The notes under the pieces: generated by a model
The model's database searches: none
What the model was told of the DNA's origin: nothing
What the model saw: the letters and a program-made list of their open reading frames with translations, nothing else
Shown: positions 1-5,208 of the stretch, one piece after another
Layout: every line of letters begins with the position of its first letter
Numbering within the stretch: the stretch's first letter is position 1
DNA from: Dehalococcoidia bacterium SM23_28_2
GTDB lineage: Bacteria; Chloroflexota; Dehalococcoidia; SM23-28-2
Length of the DNA stretch: 5,597 bases
Assembly (NCBI GenBank): GCA_001303545.1
Contig: LJUA01000099.1
Span: 1 to 5,597, forward strand
Direction of reading: 5' to 3'
Made by a program: the position numbers and the translations under genes

Positions 1-191
1 CACAACACCACCAGCTTGCGGGCGTCGCACTCCTGGCGGGGGCTGCAGTCCTGGCAGATAGGGGCAAACTGGCCGGCTGAAGAGGCACGCGAGTAGCCGA
101 CCATCACCTCCGGGACGAGGGCATCACAGCGGGGACAGCGGATCCTGTTAGAGAGGATCTCGTCGATGGTCCTCTGCCAGTCTATCTGCAT
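1..191 (-). CDS. Small zinc-ribbon protein, function unknown (partial, C-terminus beyond window edge)
   Basis: An open frame reads leftward from an ATG at 191-189 and leaves the window after 63 codons, so only the N-terminal part is visible. The protein starts MQIDWQRTIDEIL and carries two CxxC pairs, CPRC at residues 19-22 and CQDC at 46-49, 23 residues apart, plus a further Cys at 55. Paired CxxC knuckles at this spacing are typical of a zinc ribbon; zinc binding is inferred. The start is supported by an AAAAGG purine run 8 bases upstream. It lies 57 bases downstream of the QueD-like gene on the same strand, so the two are probably co-transcribed. I do not recognise a named family. It could be a short metal-binding accessory protein or the N-terminal ribbon of a longer protein. 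The context gives no firm function. Confidence 0.6.
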   Translation of the reverse strand, partial: MQIDWQRTIDEILSNRIRCPRCDALVPEVMVGYSRASSAGQFAPICQDCSPRQECDARKLVVL

Positions 192-248
192 GAAGGAGAC
201 CTTTTCTGGCTGGTTTCCGTCCTCATCATAGTCGTTCTAGCCGCCTTG

Positions 249-722
249 TCAACGGTCGCTCAGGCTGAGGGTGCACCAGCCGGCCTGATCGGGCGCCTCC
301 TCCACGCCGACGGTGATTGAGGTGATGTTGCCTCGGTCGGCCAGTGCCTCCGCCAGACGATGGCAGAACCACTCGGCCAGGCGCTCGGCGGTGGGGTTGT
401 CCAGGGGGAGCAGGCAGGCATCGCTCTTGGGAATGAGATAACGCCGACCAGCGACGGCGATCTGCCAGGCATCATCCAGATCGGAGACATCGAGGGCCGG
501 GTTGTCACGCGGCAGCAGGAAGCGGTGGTCAAGCTGCTGGCCGCCGATCCTCTTGACATCGCCGAAGTCCAGCACCCAGGCGTCCTCAGTGAGCGCGCCC
601 TCTACCTCCACCAGCAGGGCGTAATTGTGGCCGTGCAGCGGCTCGGCCTGGCCCTGGCAGGTGGTGATGTGGGCGGCTGCGAAGCGCAGCGTGTTCCTCT
701 CGACGCTGATCTTGTACTTCAT
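249..722 (-). CDS. queD: 6-carboxy-5,6,7,8-tetrahydropterin synthase / 6-pyruvoyl-tetrahydropterin synthase family protein (QueD-like)
   Basis: A 157-residue protein of the QueD/PTPS family (COG0720). QueD converts 7,8-dihydroneopterin triphosphate to 6-carboxytetrahydropterin, the second step towards preQ0 and queuosine in tRNA; it acts in the cytoplasm. Visible family signatures are zinc-ligand histidines H18, H30 and H32 (FAAAH, then LHGHNY), the candidate catalytic Cys22 in the loop before HGHNY, LDFGDVK at 51-57, the LDHR motif with D65 and H66, NPTAE at 109-113, and a C-terminal Glu141/142 in VEEAP. Between LDHR and NPTAE it has about 40 residues where textbook QueD has roughly 10-15. 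This segment includes RRYLIPKSD and LLPLDN, as in a divergent PTPS subgroup, so the exact substrate is less certain than the family. The ATG at 722-720 has only a weak ribosome site. A promoter lies just upstream and the zinc-ribbon gene follows. Confidence 0.88.
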   Translation of the reverse strand: MKYKISVERNTLRFAAAHITTCQGQAEPLHGHNYALLVEVEGALTEDAWVLDFGDVKRIGGQQLDHRFLLPRDNPALDVSDLDDAWQIAVAGRRYLIPKSDACLLPLDNPTAERLAEWFCHRLAEALADRGNITSITVGVEEAPDQAGWCTLSLSDR

Positions 723-745
723 GACGCTCGCTTGTCAGTGAGGCC

Positions 746-774
746 ATGATAGCGGGGGTCAGAGCTTGGGACAA
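746..774 (-). promoter_or_regulatory. Probable sigma70-type promoter for the queD-like gene
   Basis: On the minus strand, TTGTCC (774-769, 4 of 6 to TTGACA) is followed after exactly 17 bases by TATCAT (751-746, 5 of 6 to TATAAT). This predicts a transcript start near 740 and a leader of about 18 bases before the ATG at 722. Position, spacing and match all agree, but no start site has been measured. Confidence 0.5.
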
Positions 775-907
775 CAAGACGGTAGGGAGTACAAGATCTT
801 CCAAGGCCGAGGATCGCACTATAATTCTTACGTAGAGCACACTCGCCACGACGTTCGACATAAGGCGCAGTAGGAGCGGTCAAATTGCAGAGGCCTAGGG
901 TCAATAT

Positions 908-936
908 GTTACACTACAGCCGCACCGGGATATGAA
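908..936 (+). promoter_or_regulatory. Candidate promoter for the S41 protease-smpB operon
   Basis: GTTACA (908-913, 4 of 6) and TATGAA (931-936, 4 of 6) are separated by 17 bases and lie just ahead of the protease start. A competing reading in the same stretch is TTGCAG (885-890) with TACACT (910-915), whose 19-base spacing is long. The divergent intergenic region needs a plus-strand promoter, but neither match is strong enough to decide between them. Confidence 0.28.
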
Positions 937-957
937 ATTTTGGGTGGATAGCGTGTA

Positions 958-2238
958 GTGAGGGAATGGTGGGTCATGACGAGTGGAAGAACGGAGTGGC
1001 TGATCCTGAGGGCTGTGCGCTGGGCCATGTTTGGCCTGCTGGTGGTCCTCCTGTCGGTGATGTCGGGGGTGGTTGGCTTCGCCATCGGCGGCGGTGGCGA
1101 AGATGACTCTGGCGGTAGCTCTGGGCCCTCTTCCCAGGGCGAGGCGGACTTCAGCATCCTCGATGAGATCTACGGCGTCCTCCGCGAAGACTTCGTCTCC
1201 CAAGATAGCGTTGATCCGGAGATGTTACGTCAAGGAGCGATAGACGGTGTCCTGGCCTCTCTGGGCGACGCGCACACCGTATATATCGATCCCGAGACCT
1301 ACTCTCTGGGCATCGATATCGTGACCGGCCAGTTCGAGGGGATCGGCGCTCGTGTGGAGCAAGACTCGGTCAGCGGCGAGATAGTGATCGTGGCTCCCTT
1401 CCGTGATTCCCCTGCCGATAAGGCAGGCGTCCGCGCTGGCGATGTCATCCTGACCGTAGACGGCGAATCCACCGCCGGCTGGACGGTGAGCCAGGCCGTT
1501 CGCCGTATTCGCGGGCCTCAGGGGACCGACGTGACCCTGGGCGTGCGGCACGAGAGCGGTGAGACTGAGGACATCACCATCACCCGCGCTACCATCACCA
1601 TCCCTACTGTGTTCACCCACGAGCTTGAGGATGCCGACGGTAACCCCGTCAATGACATAGCTTATGTCGAGTTGCAACAGATCAGTGAGGAGTCGGTGAG
1701 CGATCTGGCGGTGCTGCTCGCGGACATCGAGGAGAAGGGCTACAGGGGGGTTGTCCTTGACCTGCGGCGCAACCCGGGCGGAGCGCTGAGCGCGACAGTG
1801 GAGATAGCCGATATGTTCCTGGACAGCGGCGTTATCCTCATCCAGGTGGACAAGGAAGGCAACGAGGTGATCGAGCGGGCGGACAGCGGCGACGTTGGCG
1901 AGGAGATACCCTTGGCGGTGCTGGTCGGCACGGGCAGCGCCAGCGGTGCCGAGGTGGTGGCCGCCGCTCTGCGGGACAACGGTCGTGCTGTGATCATCGG
2001 CAGCACCACCTTCGGCAAGGGGTCGGTGAACCACCTGCGCGAGCTCTCTGACGGCGGCGCTCTGTACATCACCATCGCTCGCTGGCTGACCCCCGGCGGG
2101 GAGCAGATCGAAGGCATCGGCCTGGCGCCGGACATCGAGATAGTGCCCACTGAGGAGGACATCGAAATGGGCCGCGATGTCCAGTTGTTCACAGCCATTG
2201 ACGAGCTGAGGCAGACCATCCAGGCAGCGGTTCCCTGA
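958..2238 (+). CDS. Membrane-anchored S41 family C-terminal processing (tail-specific) protease
   Basis: A 426-residue serine protease of the CtpA/Prc (MEROPS S41A) family, which cleaves proteins recognised by their nonpolar C-termini outside the cytoplasm. In order: a signal-anchor helix at about 23-43, a Gly/Ser/Asp-rich linker at 44-64, an N-terminal helical region ending LGDAHTVYIDPE, a PDZ domain at about 127-205 (GIGARVE, SPADKAGVRAGDVILTVDG), and the protease core. The core contains RRNPGG, then GSASGAE with nucleophile Ser329 and FGKGSV with general base Lys354. These are 25 residues apart, as in E. coli Prc (S430/K455). GTG at 958 has GGTGGA 9 bases upstream; an in-frame ATG at 976 (protein starting MTSGRTEW, six residues shorter) is a fair alternative. 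smpB follows after 19 bases, so they are very likely one operon. The family is clear; whether this is CtpA, CtpB or another paralogue cannot be told. Confidence 0.95.
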   Translation: MREWWVMTSGRTEWLILRAVRWAMFGLLVVLLSVMSGVVGFAIGGGGEDDSGGSSGPSSQGEADFSILDEIYGVLREDFVSQDSVDPEMLRQGAIDGVLASLGDAHTVYIDPETYSLGIDIVTGQFEGIGARVEQDSVSGEIVIVAPFRDSPADKAGVRAGDVILTVDGESTAGWTVSQAVRRIRGPQGTDVTLGVRHESGETEDITITRATITIPTVFTHELEDADGNPVNDIAYVELQQISEESVSDLAVLLADIEEKGYRGVVLDLRRNPGGALSATVEIADMFLDSGVILIQVDKEGNEVIERADSGDVGEEIPLAVLVGTGSASGAEVVAAALRDNGRAVIIGSTTFGKGSVNHLRELSDGGALYITIARWLTPGGEQIEGIGLAPDIEIVPTEEDIEMGRDVQLFTAIDELRQTIQAAVP

Positions 2239-2257
2239 CGATGGCGGTGAGTGAGCG

Positions 2258-2710
2258 GTGGCCGATAAGACGATCACTGTCAACCGCAAGGCCCAGCACG
2301 ACTATCACATCCTGGAGAGGCTAGAGGCCGGGATTGCCCTTACCGGCACGGAGATCAAGGCCATCCGCGACGGACGGGTGAACCTGCGGGACGCCTACGC
2401 CCGCCCGGAACGAGGCGAGATGTGGCTGGTGGGCGCTCACATAGGGCCTTATGCTGCTGCTGGCCGCTTCAACCACGAGCCGGGCCGCCGCCGTAAGCTT
2501 CTCCTCCACCGAAAGCAGATCCGCGAGCTGGCGCGAGAGGTGGAGGAGAAAGGCCTGACGCTTGTGCCCCTGCGACTCTATCTTAAGAGCGGGCGGGCCA
2601 AGGTGGAACTGGCCCTCGCTCGCGGCCGCCGTCGCTACGACCGTCGCCAAGCGATCGCCCGGCGGGAGGCGGAGCGGGAGATGCGGCGGGCCCTGCGACA
2701 TCGCGGCTAG
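2258..2710 (+). CDS. smpB: SsrA-binding protein SmpB
   Basis: A 150-residue protein of typical SmpB length, the essential partner of tmRNA in trans-translation. It binds the tRNA-like domain, helps load the alanyl-tmRNA into the stalled ribosome, and places its basic tail in the empty mRNA channel. Family motifs are present in order: NRKAQHDY (9-16), EAGIALTGTEIKAIRDG (23-39), NLRDAY (42-47), HIGPY (61-65), NHEPGRRRKLLLH (72-84), LVPLRLYLKSGRAKVELALA and RRYDRR, followed by an Arg-rich C-terminal tail. The start is GTG at 2258: an in-frame TGA at 2252-2254 rules out anything further upstream, and GGTGAG lies about 8 bases before it. It sits 19 bases after the S41 protease and 50 bases before the mature tmRNA. 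I see no terminator before ssrA, so read-through into ssrA is possible. Confidence 0.97.
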   Translation: MADKTITVNRKAQHDYHILERLEAGIALTGTEIKAIRDGRVNLRDAYARPERGEMWLVGAHIGPYAAAGRFNHEPGRRRKLLLHRKQIRELAREVEEKGLTLVPLRLYLKSGRAKVELALARGRRRYDRRQAIARREAEREMRRALRHRG

Positions 2711-2725
2711 GCGTTGACGGCGGTG

Positions 2726-2734
2726 TGGTATAAT
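2726..2734 (+). promoter_or_regulatory. Extended -10 promoter of ssrA
   Basis: A perfect TATAAT (2729-2734) is directly preceded by TGG, giving the extended -10 form TGnTATAAT. It begins 16 bases after the smpB stop codon. No -35 box is found at 16-18 bases; TTGACG at 2714-2719 is far too close (9 bases). Extended -10 promoters often work without a -35 box. The predicted start near 2741 gives a leader of about 20 bases, which RNase P would remove to make the mature 5' end. Confidence 0.65.
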
Positions 2735-2806
2735 TATGGTGGATTCGCCAGAGCCCTGTTGGGGACGAAAGGGTTCGACAGGGAAGGTTTAATCTGGATT
2801 GCAGGC

Positions 2807-2839
2807 CGAGGTGGCCATCGCCCTCGTAAAACAGGTGGC
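2807..2839 (+). other. tmRNA pseudoknot PK1
   Basis: Two stems cross: CGAGG (2807-2811) with CCTCG (2822-2826), and GCCATC (2814-2819) with GGTGGC (2834-2839, one G-U pair). Interleaved strands of this kind make an H-type pseudoknot. It ends 12 bases before the resume codon, the usual place for PK1 in bacterial tmRNAs, where it helps frame the start of tag reading. Confidence 0.85.
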
Positions 2840-2851
2840 AAAAAAGTAACT

Positions 2852-2881
2852 GGCGAATCTGAATTCGCTCTGGCTGCCTAA
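2852..2881 (+). other. tmRNA tag-peptide reading frame (GESEFALAA)
   Basis: From resume codon GGC at 2852 the frame reads Gly-Glu-Ser-Glu-Phe-Ala-Leu-Ala-Ala and stops at TAA (2879-2881). The C-terminal ALAA is the standard degron end read by ClpXP and related proteases. The bases at -5 and -4 are U and A, matching U85 and A86 that set the resume frame in E. coli tmRNA. The stop codon is built into a hairpin (TGCCTA, loop ATT, TAGGCA, 2875-2889), as expected for helix H5. The first codon is inferred from alignment to other tmRNAs. Glycine in place of alanine is unusual overall but resembles the tag I recall for Dehalococcoides. Confidence 0.87.
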
Positions 2882-3131
2882 TTTAGGCAGGCCACGTCGA
2901 CCTTGACCTCTCCTCGATGGGTTGGGGATCGGCGCCATAATGTCGAGGTGCGGCAGCTCGGACGCCGATAGGGGTTGTCAAAGACACATCGGCTGGCCCG
3001 GCGACACTCCGTCGGTGGAGGTACGGCGGGCGAGAACAAAACGCCGACTAAGCCTGTAGCATATCCAGGGTGGCCTTCTTCTGGACGGGGAGTTCGATTC
3101 TCCCCCGTCTCCACCAAGATCGTGCGTGACT

Positions 3132-3158
3132 GGGAGCCCAAGGGCTCCCGTTCTGTTT
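3132..3158 (+). terminator. Rho-independent terminator of ssrA
   Basis: GGGAGCC (3132-3138) and GGCTCCC (3143-3149) form a perfect 7-bp GC-rich stem with loop CAAG, followed by a T-rich run (GTTCTGTTT). It starts 16 bases after the CCA end of tmRNA and would end the smpB-ssrA transcript. Confidence 0.85.
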
Positions 3159-3201
3159 ATTATGTTCTCGCTCTCAGGATGGCCGCGGCGCTCTTGCTCG
3201 G

Positions 3202-3231
3202 TTGCGGGAGTGGCAGCGCGTGTGATATAGG
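3202..3231 (+). promoter_or_regulatory. Candidate promoter for the DHA2 transporter gene
   Basis: TTGCGG (3202-3207, 4 of 6) is followed after 18 bases by TATAGG (3226-3231, 4 of 6), and TGA directly before the latter gives an extended -10 feature. It lies between the ssrA terminator and the transporter start at 3299, where a promoter is expected. The predicted leader is about 60 bases. The rest of this gap holds nothing else I can name. Confidence 0.33.
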
Positions 3232-3298
3232 GGCTACATGCGGCAGAGTGTCTTGGTTACCTACCTCGGCCTACGCTCCCGGGCCCCGTTGAGCAGGG

Positions 3299-4957
3299 AT
3301 GCTGGTTCAGCATAAGTGGCTGGTCTTGGGGGCGGCGGTCTTTGGCCTGTTCATGGCCATCCTCGATTCCTCCATCGTCAACATCGCCATTCCCACTATC
3401 CAACGCGATCTCGACACCGACATCGATACCGTCACCTGGGTGCTGAACGCCTATAACCTGGTGTTCGCTGTGTTGCTGATCCCCGCTGGTCGTCTGGCAG
3501 ACAGGCTCGGCCGCAAAAGGCTGTTCTTGGTGGGCATCACCATCTTCTCGTTCTGCTCGCTGGGTGCTGGCCTGTCCGGGCGGATCGAGATGCTCATCGC
3601 CTGGCGCGGCGCACAGGCTATCGGCGCAGCGATCATGGTTCCGGTGAGCCTGGCCATCGTTACTCTGGCCTTTCCCGCTCACCAGCGCGGTCTGGCACTG
3701 GGCATATGGGGCGGCATGGCGGGGGTGGCGGGAGCGGTAGGTCCTACGCTGGGCGGTTTGCTCACCGAATATGTTGGCTGGGAATGGATCTTCTTCATCA
3801 ACGCTCCAGTGGGGCTGGCGGGAGTGCTGGCGGCCCTGGCCATCGTGCGAGAATCGAGGGATCCGGAGGCGAGACATGGCATGGACCCGGTGGGGACGGC
3901 CATGCTCTCCATCTCCCTGTTCACACTCACTTTCGCACTCATCCGCGGCCAGGATGTCGGCTGGTCCTCGCTATTGATCACCGGTCTGCTTGCCACATCG
4001 GCGGTATTCGGGGCGCTTTTCGTTCTGGTGGAGCGTATTGTCAGTTACCCCATAGTCGACCTGCGAATGCTACGTGACAGGACATTCGCCTCTGCCAACG
4101 TAATGATCCTCTTGTTTGGCTTGGGCTTCTTCGGAGGGCTTTTCTTTCTCATCCAGTACCTCACAGTTGTGGAGGGCTACTCGGCCCTGAGGTCGGCGTT
4201 CGCCATCACGCCGTTCGCGGGATGCACTATGATTACGGGGCCGCTGGCGGGTCGCATAACGGACCGCATAGGGCCACGTCCTATGCTGATAGTGGGAGTG
4301 CTCTTCTTCGGTGCTGCCCTGTTCTCCTCATCGTATCTGACAGGCGAAGTGCCATATCCGCAGATAGCGTGGCGCCTGGTGCTCGCTGGTATCGGAGCGG
4401 GGCTGATCTTCGCTCCCCTGACCAGCACTGTGATGGGCACGGTAGAGGGTGGAAGGGCAGGTGTGGGCGCAGGGGTGTTCAATACCGCCAGGCAGGTGGG
4501 GTTCACCCTGGGGCTGGCCGTTCTGGTGGCCGTTTTCGTCGCTGCCCTACCCTCGCGCATAACCGCAGCTCAGGAGGAGGCGGCGACGTTGGTCGATCAG
4601 TCCAGTCTGCCGGCGCCTGCTAAGGAGGGCATCATTGAAGGGCTCCTCAGCACGCCGGCGGAGGAGATGGAGGAAGCGGCGCGGTCGGGCACAAAGCCGA
4701 CCGTCGACCTCTACGATCGGGTGAAGGAAACAGCCGGCGCGGAATTCGCCGATCCTCTGAAGCCCACCCTTGACGAGTTGTCGCAGCAGATACAGGCCGT
4801 CTTCGCAAAGAAAACCGCCAGCGCCTTTGGCCGATCGTTCGCGGTGGCGGCGATCTTCGTCTGGGTTGGCCTCCTGGGCGCGTTTCTAATCAGGCGAGCG
4901 CCGCTGGCGGGACCGCGTCCGCCGGCGGGGGAGACCGGGGCGGGCGTACAGGGCTAG
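3299..4957 (+). CDS. DHA2 family (EmrB/QacA-like) major facilitator drug:proton antiporter
   Basis: A 552-residue integral membrane protein of the major facilitator superfamily, 14-helix DHA2 group, which exports drugs or other small amphipathic compounds in exchange for protons. Motif D1 is seen as LDSSIVNIAIP (22-32), with Asp23 inside the first helix. Motif A is GRLADRLGRKR (64-74) between helices 2 and 3. A motif-B-like RGAQAIGAA starts at Arg103, and the antiporter motif C is GGMAGVAGAVGPTLGG (138-153), followed by WIFFINAPVG. A hydrophilic, Glu-rich stretch of about 95 residues (about 418-513) separates the last two helices and should face outside; the final helix is about 514-532. An in-frame TGA at 3290-3292 fixes the start at or after 3299. 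AGCAGGG abuts the ATG, so ribosome binding looks weak. No emrA-like or regulator gene is adjacent, and the substrate cannot be told from sequence. Confidence 0.93.
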   Translation: MLVQHKWLVLGAAVFGLFMAILDSSIVNIAIPTIQRDLDTDIDTVTWVLNAYNLVFAVLLIPAGRLADRLGRKRLFLVGITIFSFCSLGAGLSGRIEMLIAWRGAQAIGAAIMVPVSLAIVTLAFPAHQRGLALGIWGGMAGVAGAVGPTLGGLLTEYVGWEWIFFINAPVGLAGVLAALAIVRESRDPEARHGMDPVGTAMLSISLFTLTFALIRGQDVGWSSLLITGLLATSAVFGALFVLVERIVSYPIVDLRMLRDRTFASANVMILLFGLGFFGGLFFLIQYLTVVEGYSALRSAFAITPFAGCTMITGPLAGRITDRIGPRPMLIVGVLFFGAALFSSSYLTGEVPYPQIAWRLVLAGIGAGLIFAPLTSTVMGTVEGGRAGVGAGVFNTARQVGFTLGLAVLVAVFVAALPSRITAAQEEAATLVDQSSLPAPAKEGIIEGLLSTPAEEMEEAARSGTKPTVDLYDRVKETAGAEFADPLKPTLDELSQQIQAVFAKKTASAFGRSFAVAAIFVWVGLLGAFLIRRAPLAGPRPPAGETGAGVQG

Positions 4958-5033
4958 CGCTGTCCTCTCGGCCGACTCCTGCCGCTGCCTCGTTCGTCAT
5001 GGCGACGGACCACGTTACCTGAAACCCACTTCG

Positions 5034-5064
5034 CGAAAACCGCCATTCATGGGGAACGTTTTCG
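5034..5064. repeat. Nested inverted repeat downstream of the transporter gene
   Basis: CGAAAAC (5034-5040) and GTTTTCG (5058-5064) are perfect inverted arms. Inside them CCAT (5043-5046) and ATGG (5049-5052) form a second small palindrome. It begins 77 bases after the transporter stop and ends 43 bases before the next promoter's -35 box. The outer stem is AT-rich and the T-rich run after it is broken, so it is a poor intrinsic terminator. It could be a protein-binding site for the downstream gene. Bases 4958-5033 hold nothing I recognise. Confidence 0.4.
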
Positions 5065-5106
5065 TAGTAGGTTTGATTTTCATCTGCTTTTCAGCCTCCG
5101 AGGGGG

Positions 5107-5135
5107 TTGACAAATGTCTTGGGAGGGTGTATAGC
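5107..5135 (+). promoter_or_regulatory. Strong sigma70-type promoter of the secreted-protein gene
   Basis: A perfect TTGACA (5107-5112) is followed after the ideal 17 bases by TATAGC (5130-5135, 4 of 6). It is the best two-box promoter in the window. Transcription should begin near 5142 and give a leader of about 67 bases ahead of the ATG at 5209. Confidence 0.7.
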
Positions 5136-5171
5136 ATGCACGTCTGATAGCCGCAGCAGGTGATTTAGCTG

Positions 5172-5204
5172 CTCCCTGTCGGCCGGGCGTTCCCCAGGGA
5201 GGTG
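5172..5204 (+). promoter_or_regulatory. Leader hairpin that would cover the Shine-Dalgarno sequence
   Basis: CTCCCTG (5172-5178) and CAGGGAG (5195-5201) form a perfect 7-bp inverted repeat with a 16-base loop. The 3' arm contains the ribosome site AGGGAGGT (5196-5203), which stands 6 bases before the ATG at 5209. Folding would hide it. A second possible stem, AGCAG (5155-5159) with CTGCT (5169-5173), overlaps the first by two bases and could compete. I do not recognise a known riboswitch class here; control of translation is inferred. Confidence 0.5.
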
Positions 5205-5208
5205 CTTT

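Larger units (their letters stand above)
2761..3116 (+). ncRNA. ssrA: Transfer-messenger RNA (tmRNA, 10Sa RNA), one-piece form
   Basis: A 356-base tmRNA, which enters stalled ribosomes as alanyl-tRNA and then as mRNA, adding a degradation tag. The 5' end GGGGACG (2761-2767) pairs with CGTCTCC (3106-3112). The third pair is G2763-U3110, the G3-U70 alanine identity element. Discriminator A and CCA (3114-3116) are encoded. The T arm GGGAG-TTCGATT-CTCCC precedes the acceptor 3' strand. Helix H2 is seen as CTGGAT (2794-2799) with ATCCAG (3063-3068), continued by GCAGG (2801-2805) with CCTGT (3053-3057). Pseudoknot PK1 lies upstream of the tag frame. After the stop codon, CCTCGA/TCGAGG (2912-2917, 2943-2948) and ATCGGCG/CGCCGAT (2928-2934, 2963-2969) cross to form a second pseudoknot. 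Further stems at 2970-3050 were not resolved. The 5' and 3' halves are in the ordinary order, so it is not a permuted two-piece tmRNA. smpB lies directly upstream. Confidence 0.97.

Noticed and set aside
820..825. Perfect TATAAT on the plus strand in the divergent intergenic region
   Set aside because: No -35 box or TGn extension accompanies it, and it lies over 130 bases before the protease start. It may be chance or a minor promoter.
1225..2289. 354-codon open frame on the minus strand across the protease gene
   Set aside because: It mirrors the plus-strand S41 frame, whose domains and catalytic residues are clear. Its translation shows no recognisable domain; long antisense frames are common in GC-rich DNA.
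2714..2719. TTGACG as the -35 box for ssrA
   Set aside because: Only 9 bases separate it from TATAAT; sigma70 promoters need about 16-18.
2878..3292. Open frames on both strands through the tmRNA region (2878-3141 minus, 2975-3292 plus)
   Set aside because: The bases are accounted for by tmRNA stems, the tag frame, the T arm and the terminator. The translations look random.
3257..3877. 206-codon minus-strand frame opposite the transporter start
   Set aside because: Translation is His/Gln/Asp-rich with no domain, and it covers the conserved MFS motifs on the other strand.
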